Below, piece after piece: positions 22,201-25,318 of a stretch of 25,318 nt of DNA; positions within the stretch are counted from its first letter, which is position 1, and each line of letters begins with the position of its first letter. The DNA lies in assembly GCA_035712985.1 (NCBI GenBank), contig DASTAE010000316.1, positions 1 through 25,318 on the forward strand, in the 5' to 3' direction. A program made the translations under genes and the position numbers. Source of the stretch: Actinospica sp035712985 (lineage in GTDB: Bacteria; Actinomycetota; Actinomycetes; Streptomycetales; Catenulisporaceae). The notes beneath the pieces are model-generated. The model was not told the DNA's origin, searched no databases, and saw nothing but the letters and a program-made list of their open reading frames with translations.

Positions 22201-24825
22201 CGTCGTGAAGGCTGCCGCCGTCGCGCCCGAAACGTTGCCGAGCGGACTCACCTTCGAAGCGAGTTCGTCTTTGCCGTCGTATTTGTAAGTGGTCTTGTCA
22301 CCCATGGCATCCGTGGTCGACGTCAGGTTGCCGTCGCCGTCGTACGTCGACGTCGACTCGTGCCCGAGTGGATCGGTGACGCTGATCTGGTCGCCTGCGT
22401 CGTCGTAGCCGTACTTAGTGGTTGCTCCCGTCGGATCCTTCACCGAGGTCTCGTTGCCGTCGGCGTCGTATCCGAAGGTGGTGACCCGGCTGAGCGGGTC
22501 CGTGATGGTCAGAACCTGTCCCGCGTTGTTGTACGTGTACGTCGTCGTATACGTGGCGGCGTTCGCTCCCGCGACGTTGCCGAGCGGCTGTGTCAACGAG
22601 ACCAGTTCACCCGACGAGTTGTAGATCGCCGTCGTCTTGTTGCCCATGGGATCGGTCACCGAGTTGACGTCGCCGTACGCGTCGTAGCCGTAGTCGGTGG
22701 TGCCACCGGCTGCGTCGGTGGCGCTGGTCACCTCATCGGCCGAGTTGTATCCGAACGTCTGCGTCCCGTTCGCGCCGTCCACGATCTTGGATGGCAGTCC
22801 GGGCGCCGCGTACGTCAGCGTGGTCGTCTCGTTGTCGAGCACCGCCTTCGAGATGTCCCCCGACGTGTCATACGTGTAGCTCGGGCCGTACGTCGATGAG
22901 GAGACCTGGCCTGAACTCGTGTAGCCCGTCGTGTAGGACTGCCCGAGTTGGTCGACCATGTCGATCTCATTGAGGTTCGCATCGTGGTATTCGGTGATCA
23001 GCTTGCCCAGCGGGTCGATCGTCTGCGAGAGCACATTGCCCTCGTAGATGTCGGACCAGACTCCGCCGCCCGGCATCGTCGTGTCCGTCTCCGTGCCGCC
23101 ACCGGACACCGGGGAATAGGAGAAGCCCGTGGTGGCCCCGGTGGCCCCGATCTGCGAGATCACCTGTCCGGCGGAGTTGTACGTGTTCTGCACCAGCTTG
23201 TTGCCGAGCGGATCGGTGATCGATGCCAGCAGGCCAGCGGTGTTATACGTGTAGCCGGTCGTGCCTCCGGTGACGCCCGTGACCGAGGTTAGTAGTCCGC
23301 CCGTATAACCGTAGGAGACGGTGCGGCCGTCGGCGAGCGTAACCGTCTTGAGCAGGCTGCCGGTGTAGCCGAGGGTCACGACGCGCCCGCCCGCATCAGT
23401 GATCGTGCTGACCTGACCGCCTGAGTACGCGTACGTCAGCCCTTGGCCGGTGGCGTCGTACTGTTTCGTCAACTGGCCCGAACTGTTGAACACCGAGACC
23501 TGGTGGTCCGGCGCGGTGAGTGTGTAACCGCCCCCACTCACCGCCGCGAGCGTCGAGTGCATCGACCCGTCACTCGAATACGTACCTCCCGAATCAGTGA
23601 ACACGAATTGCGCACCGCCCGGATCGGTGTAGGTCACATTGCCCGTCGACGCGACCGCGAGCGAGGCCGACCAGGGCAGCGTCCACCCGGTTCCCAATGG
23701 TCCGGAGGCGGTGTTGTTCGACGAATAGGAACGATCAAGGCTGAAAGGCACGCCGGTTCCGGGCACTGACACGTCCTTGGCAGCCTCGCTGTAGGCGCCT
23801 GTCGCCGTGTTCACCGGATCGCCGCGGAAGTCTTCCTGCCGGTTCACCGCCGTCGCATCGGTGAAGCACTCGCAGCCGACGGTCTCCTCCCACGCGACGC
23901 CGAGCGACTCGTAACCGCCGACATCCACGCCGCCCCCGTCCACATTGCCGTCGGCGTTGTCGGTGACGTAAGCCTCCACGTTCACGTAGAAGTTGTCGAT
24001 GGCTCCCGCGGCGCTTCCCTGAGCACACTGCGTCGCACTGACCGAGAACGAGAACGACACCGCCGGATCTTCGATATCGAACCAGTTGTCGTAAAGGGAG
24101 GAGGAGGTCTCAACCGTCTGGCCCTCGTCGTATGTGTCGTCGACGCCGTTGCAGTCGATCTGCCACACGACATGCACCTCGTGCTGCGTGTTCTCGGGCA
24201 CGAGGTTGGAGTCCGTCAGGTCGGCCGAGTTCGCGATCCACGCGGTCGCGGTCATCGTCTCGCCGGGAACGGCGAAGCCGTCACCGAATCCGCCGACCTG
24301 GTTCACTGGAAGGCCCGCGGCCGTGTTGTCTGCCTCGCTGCCGCTGGAAAACCACGAGTACTGCCCCTGCGGGCCGGTCACCATGACCGTCTGCGGAACA
24401 CCCCACGCATCAGTCGTCGACGAACTCGCGGTCGTAGCCGCGGTCGTGCTCACCAAGGCCTTCGACGACCGGCGCTTCTTCTGGTCGGCCAGATAGGTCT
24501 GCCGCGCGTCGTCAGCCGCCGCCCTGACCTTGTCGGCGGACGGCCGCGCGGCAGGCTTGCCGCCTGCCTTGGTCGGAGTGATCTTCTCTTTCGACTCCTG
24601 CGCGACCTGCGCTCGGCGCTGCGCGAGCGTCATCGACTTCGCGGCCGCTATCGGCGCGGAACGGGTTCCCGCCACAGCCTTCGCCGGCGCCGCCGAGGAA
24701 GCCGCGCTCGACGCCCCGTGCCCGGCCGAAGCTGCCGCGGCCTCAGCCTGAGCCCCCTGGCCCGCCATCCCGAAGATCAGCGCTATGGAAACGAATAACG
24801 GCAGCACACGTCGATTGGCCTGCAC
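18292..24825 (-). CDS. giant secreted RHS/YD-repeat protein with C-terminal toxin domain
   Basis: The 2177-residue protein starts at a GTG (24823-24825) after AGGGGTGGGA. In order: a signal peptide (1-27, cut after A-Q-A); an Ala-rich and then basic helical segment (28-125); an uncharacterised beta-rich domain (about 141-330) with Cys at 225, 267, 318 and 320; a DUF6531-type start of the RHS shell (about 335-395, GDPVNTATGAYSEAA and LGTGWTLPW); dozens of YD repeats (about 430-1780); the RHS core (1781-1863, YDPFGN to DPTGL); and a 314-residue C-terminal region. That region has K-P-D-L-V-V and, 18 residues after its Asp, D-V-K-P, like a PD-(D/E)XK nuclease, then a hydrophobic helix (2112-2131). 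RHS shells enclose and deliver such toxins. GC content is lower than in the household genes. Confidence 0.95.
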   Translation of the reverse strand: MQANRRVLPLFVSIALIFGMAGQGAQAEAAAASAGHGASSAASSAAPAKAVAGTRSAPIAAAKSMTLAQRRAQVAQESKEKITPTKAGGKPAARPSADKVRAAADDARQTYLADQKKRRSSKALVSTTAATTASSSTTDAWGVPQTVMVTGPQGQYSWFSSGSEADNTAAGLPVNQVGGFGDGFAVPGETMTATAWIANSADLTDSNLVPENTQHEVHVVWQIDCNGVDDTYDEGQTVETSSSLYDNWFDIEDPAVSFSFSVSATQCAQGSAAGAIDNFYVNVEAYVTDNADGNVDGGGVDVGGYESLGVAWEETVGCECFTDATAVNRQEDFRGDPVNTATGAYSEAAKDVSVPGTGVPFSLDRSYSSNNTASGPLGTGWTLPWSASLAVASTGNVTYTDPGGAQFVFTDSGGTYSSDGSMHSTLAAVSGGGYTLTAPDHQVSVFNSSGQLTKQYDATGQGLTYAYSGGQVSTITDAGGRVVTLGYTGSLLKTVTLADGRTVSYGYTGGLLTSVTGVTGGTTGYTYNTAGLLASITDPLGNKLVQNTYNSAGQVISQIGATGATTGFSYSPVSGGGTETDTTMPGGGVWSDIYEGNVLSQTIDPLGKLITEYHDANLNEIDMVDQLGQSYTTGYTSSGQVSSSTYGPSYTYDTSGDISKAVLDNETTTLTYAAPGLPSKIVDGANGTQTFGYNSADEVTSATDAAGGTTDYGYDAYGDVNSVTDPMGNKTTAIYNSSGELVSLTQPLGNVAGANAATYTTTYTYNNAGQVLTITDPLSRVTTFGYDADGNETSVKDPTGATTKYGYDDAGDQISVTDPLGHESTSTYDGDGNLTSTTDAMGDKTTYKYDGKDELASKVSPLGNVSGATAAAFTTTYGYDVAGDQTSIVDPLHFKTTKTYDALGRVLTETDALNGTTTMTYDPAGNVSTVTDQVAAKTTYTYDGDNRLTAVQTPDGTTSYKLNGDGDVVSTTSPMGEVTTAGYNLDDEQTSVTDPRGNVSGATASAYTTQYGYDADGNHTTVTDPLNNVTTTAYDADGEQTSVTDALHHTTSYGYDGDGRQTSVKDALGDTSSTTYNSAGLKTVSKDDLGNETTYFYDLADRLTSEVSPLGNVSGATASAYTTQYGHDADGNQTTVTDPLKNVTTTAYNADDEAVSVTDPLKHVTATEYNADGNVIQVTYPNNATLVNSYFANQQLKESTDQDSRSTSYTYNPDGTRATETDPRGAETKWTYDSDARIAQVDAPQASASPTEITKYGYDAAGNQTTVTDPLGKITTTTYDADNNAVSVTDPLGRVTKTAYDADNEPTIVTDALTKTTTYGYDVLGDITSEKNADGNTTSYGYDANGDETSVTDPLGNKVQYGYDADGNQTVTTNARGGTVTNAYDADGHVTGTTYSDGTPSVSYLYNADGRPSSVTDATGTRSYTYNNDGDELTATGPGTTGFSYGYDSADQLQSRTDPAGHKTTYGYDADGNVNAETADGNAFAFSYDYAGNLLSTTYPSASGLVETRGYDADNRLASIAQTKSSSTLDSWQVTRDSDGEPSTVTSTRAGTAQAPQTDGYDSDGRLTSWCVGVAGKTGCPTGSTTTSYGYDAVGNLTSTTASSTTTANTYNIADELTKSVTGSTTVNYTYDADGNRTSDANATYSYNAADQLSSVSTSTTGEHLTYDAQGSLASVSGSTPPCGAVCPPIRTIATTGLTWDENGVQPQLVNEAFSSYTTDQANSSKSSNAAFYSGPGDTPLVDESSINAASATTTLDAHDWTGSVSDVFSTAGADQTAYSYDPFGNATSTAKPNTATQPFGYTGAPANPAEPSYLDLGAREYSSANESFTSRDPIGLRPATPSVSAYEYANDTPTTEIDPTGLSPWAPGNGWWAGASDGGLQHNFALSLVYEYEVSVHGASNVYADIPNGRSITGGQTLRVPTYWSSEAKPDLVVRGVQTQQGTGNAVWDVKPASAYGRSWSASVFKLAGYAKGLEAAGWGPTVLGGPIPILPLVTPYVDPAEAGVSGTMVVFNGSDWNKLGIPEVGPTEYTRDVAPLSATKGLIYYKLVRPDSKGQQSQDQALAQFAAMSARILGKQGALPVICVQTLTETPVTISLSAPDLARQHSLSPWLVGGVIVVGGVLIAGLVLAPEVEVPALVATGEVGGGAAVDSAGLLEELSPLDVSGMLQSDFGLAA
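19237..19485 (-). other. RHS repeat-associated core domain
   Basis: Residues 1781-1863 run from YDPFGN through FGYTG, YLDLGAREY, FTSRDPIGL and SAYEYANDTP to DPTGL. This is the conserved core that ends the RHS shell and precedes the variable toxin. The DPIGL and DPTGL pieces are typical of the autoproteolysis region in RHS proteins. Confidence 0.88.
19486..23538 (-). repeat. YD-repeat array with higher-order periodicity
   Basis: About 1350 residues of repeats of roughly 20-21 residues follow the pattern Y-x-Y-D-A-D-G-N-x-T-S-V-T-D-P-L-G. Four copies of a longer variant, P-L/R-G-N-V-S/A-G-A, have their Pro codons starting at 22587, 22245, 21843 and 21501. The spacings are 342, 402 and 342 bases. 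A degenerate fifth copy, APQASASPTEITKYGYD, follows at about the same interval. Confidence 0.9.
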
Positions 24826-24845
24826 TGGAATCCCACCCCTGATTT

Positions 24846-24884
24846 ACAGCCCGTAGCCGATGCCTCACGGTAACATCGGGCTGT
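24846..24884 (-). promoter_or_regulatory. alternative hairpins in the RHS 5' leader
   Basis: In the RNA, ACAGCCCG and CGGGCTGT form an eight-pair stem with a 23-base loop. CCGATG inside can instead pair with CATCGG (six pairs), using three bases of the first stem. The predicted leader is about 72 bases and the stem ends some 12 bases before the purine-rich ribosome binding site. It may tune translation of the toxin gene; no known riboswitch class fits. Confidence 0.4.
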
Positions 24885-24903
24885 CATAGTGCACAAGGAC
24901 TCA

Positions 24904-24931
24904 AACGTAAAGTCCTGTCACTCTCTGTCAA
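24904..24931 (-). promoter_or_regulatory. predicted sigma70-type promoter of the RHS gene
   Basis: On the minus strand a perfect TTGACA (24926-24931) is followed after 16 bases by TACGTT (24904-24909). It would start transcription near 24897. A consensus -35 is rare in this window, and the site is in the right place for the toxin-immunity operon. Confidence 0.55.
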
Positions 24932-25037
24932 GGCCGTGTCCGCACGCGCGAGCGAGCCACTCCCACCTCAGGGCCACCGCACATGCGTCGCGGCGGATGG
25001 GTACACATGAGTACGGACCATGACCGCCGATACGATC

Positions 25038-25070
25038 ACGGCCGGTCCCGGGAATCCCGGAACCGGCCGT
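25038..25070 (-). terminator. terminator after the tRNA-Ser remnant
   Basis: A 33-base inverted repeat beginning ACGGCCGGT and ending ACCGGCCGT has 15 of 16 pairs matched around 25054. It starts 26 bases past the tRNA discriminator base in the direction of tRNA transcription. It therefore looks like the original terminator of the tRNA gene. Confidence 0.7.
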
Positions 25071-25096
25071 AAGTTGATCCTTTGAATAGCTGAAAG

Positions 25097-25152
25097 CGGA
25101 GGGCGTGGGATTCGAACCCACGAACAAGGATCACTTGTTAGCGGTTTTCAAG
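25097..25152 (-). pseudogene. 3' part of tRNA-Ser(UGA); probable attachment-site scar
   Basis: On the minus strand this reads anticodon loop CTTGAAA (anticodon TGA, 25148-25150), stem half ACCGC, a long variable arm (AACAAG/CTTGTT), a perfect T-arm GTGGG-TTCGAAT-CCCAC, acceptor half GCCCTCC (25098-25104) and discriminator G (25097), with no encoded CCA. The 5' half should supply GGAGGGC and a D-arm, but neither occurs in the next 160 bases. The anticodon stem partner is GCGCT instead of GCGGT. A 3' fragment cut at the anticodon loop is typical of an att site left by a tRNA-integrating element. It is not a working tRNA. Confidence 0.8.
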
Positions 25153-25318
25153 AGCGCCCGCGACACTTCGCCGACCAGGCTGTATTCACCAGCGTCCGCG
25201 AACTGGGTCGCACATAGGTCGCGATCACGGTCTCGGCACTCGTCTACTCAGCTGTTGTCCCTACGGGCACGCATCTGGCACGGCCGCGTGGGCATCATCC
25301 TGTTGTTCGTGCAGCGCA
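25153..25318. other. unassigned end of window, possibly inside an integrated element
   Basis: No complete gene is visible. On the minus strand a frame is open for 38 codons, from a stop at 25248-25250 to a TGA at 25131-25133 inside the tRNA fragment. It reads like protein (ATQFADAGEYSLVGEVS) but has no start codon. It could be the tail of a broken gene of the element. Confidence 0.35.

Noticed and set aside
22147..22899. Long plus-strand frames across the RHS gene, for example 250 residues here and 275 residues at 20659-21486
   Set aside because: They are antisense to the YD repeats and read as repeats of Val, Arg and Gly. They come from the repeat and codon bias, have no ribosome binding sites and match no family.
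19486..23538. Tandem repeats considered as a CRISPR or satellite array
   Set aside because: They are imperfect, in frame and encode YD repeats; there are no identical repeats with unique spacers.
24918..25127. 69-residue minus-strand frame beginning MFVGSNPTPSA
   Set aside because: Its start lies in the tRNA-Ser T-arm and acceptor end. This peptide is a common artefact of translating tRNA 3' ends.
25097..25190. A complete tRNA-Ser gene
   Set aside because: No GGAGGGC acceptor half or D-arm exists upstream of the anticodon, and the anticodon stem has a mismatch.

Overview
The window is chromosomal DNA from a high-GC actinobacterium. Most genes have strongly GC-biased third positions and GTG starts are common. 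It carries a Bpa-type proteasome activator, a DUF6457 gene beside mobA and a DUF5926 gene, all of which point to Actinobacteria, probably a Streptomyces- or Catenulispora-like lineage. The genus cannot be fixed from the sequence alone.

Bases 1-15200 are mostly household genes. In order they are: the 3' end of an unknown gene; an alpha/beta-hydrolase-like protein that appears to have lost its nucleophile; prephenate dehydratase (pheA); a SCO1/SenC copper lipoprotein; an RsbW-type ATPase; mobA overlapping a DUF6457 gene; a small PH-like membrane protein in a lower-GC patch; a PIG3-type quinone oxidoreductase; the proteasome activator bpa; an APH-fold kinase; serS; a rhodanese; a family 2 glycosyltransferase; a secreted Ser/Ala-rich protein; a TetR regulator; a SEC-C/DUF5926 protein; a second RsbW-type ATPase; a glycerophosphodiesterase; and a YbjQ-like protein. 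At least five of these genes (pheA, qor, aph, serS, tetR) have a -10-like hexamer ending 6-7 nt before the start codon and no Shine-Dalgarno, which suggests leaderless transcripts.

Bases 15200-17800 hold a secreted YbhB/PEBP-like protein, divergent from an XRE/MmyB-type regulator, followed by a one-pass membrane protein with a Ser/Thr-rich stalk.

Bases 17811-24931 form a toxin-immunity module on the minus strand. A 2177-residue secreted RHS/YD-repeat protein has an uncharacterised N-terminal domain, a YD array built from 114/134-residue higher-order units, an RHS core, and a C-terminal domain resembling a PD-(D/E)XK nuclease followed by a hydrophobic helix. A DUF1877 (YfbM-like) gene starts 16 nt after it and is the likely immunity gene. 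Base composition here is visibly lower in GC than in the household genes.

The right end (25097-25152, minus strand) is only the 3' part of a tRNA-Ser(UGA), from anticodon loop to discriminator base. It is followed by a tRNA-style terminator, but the 5' half is absent. This is the usual scar of an element integrated in a tRNA gene. Its geometry places the element to the right of the window and the RHS module in chromosomal flank.
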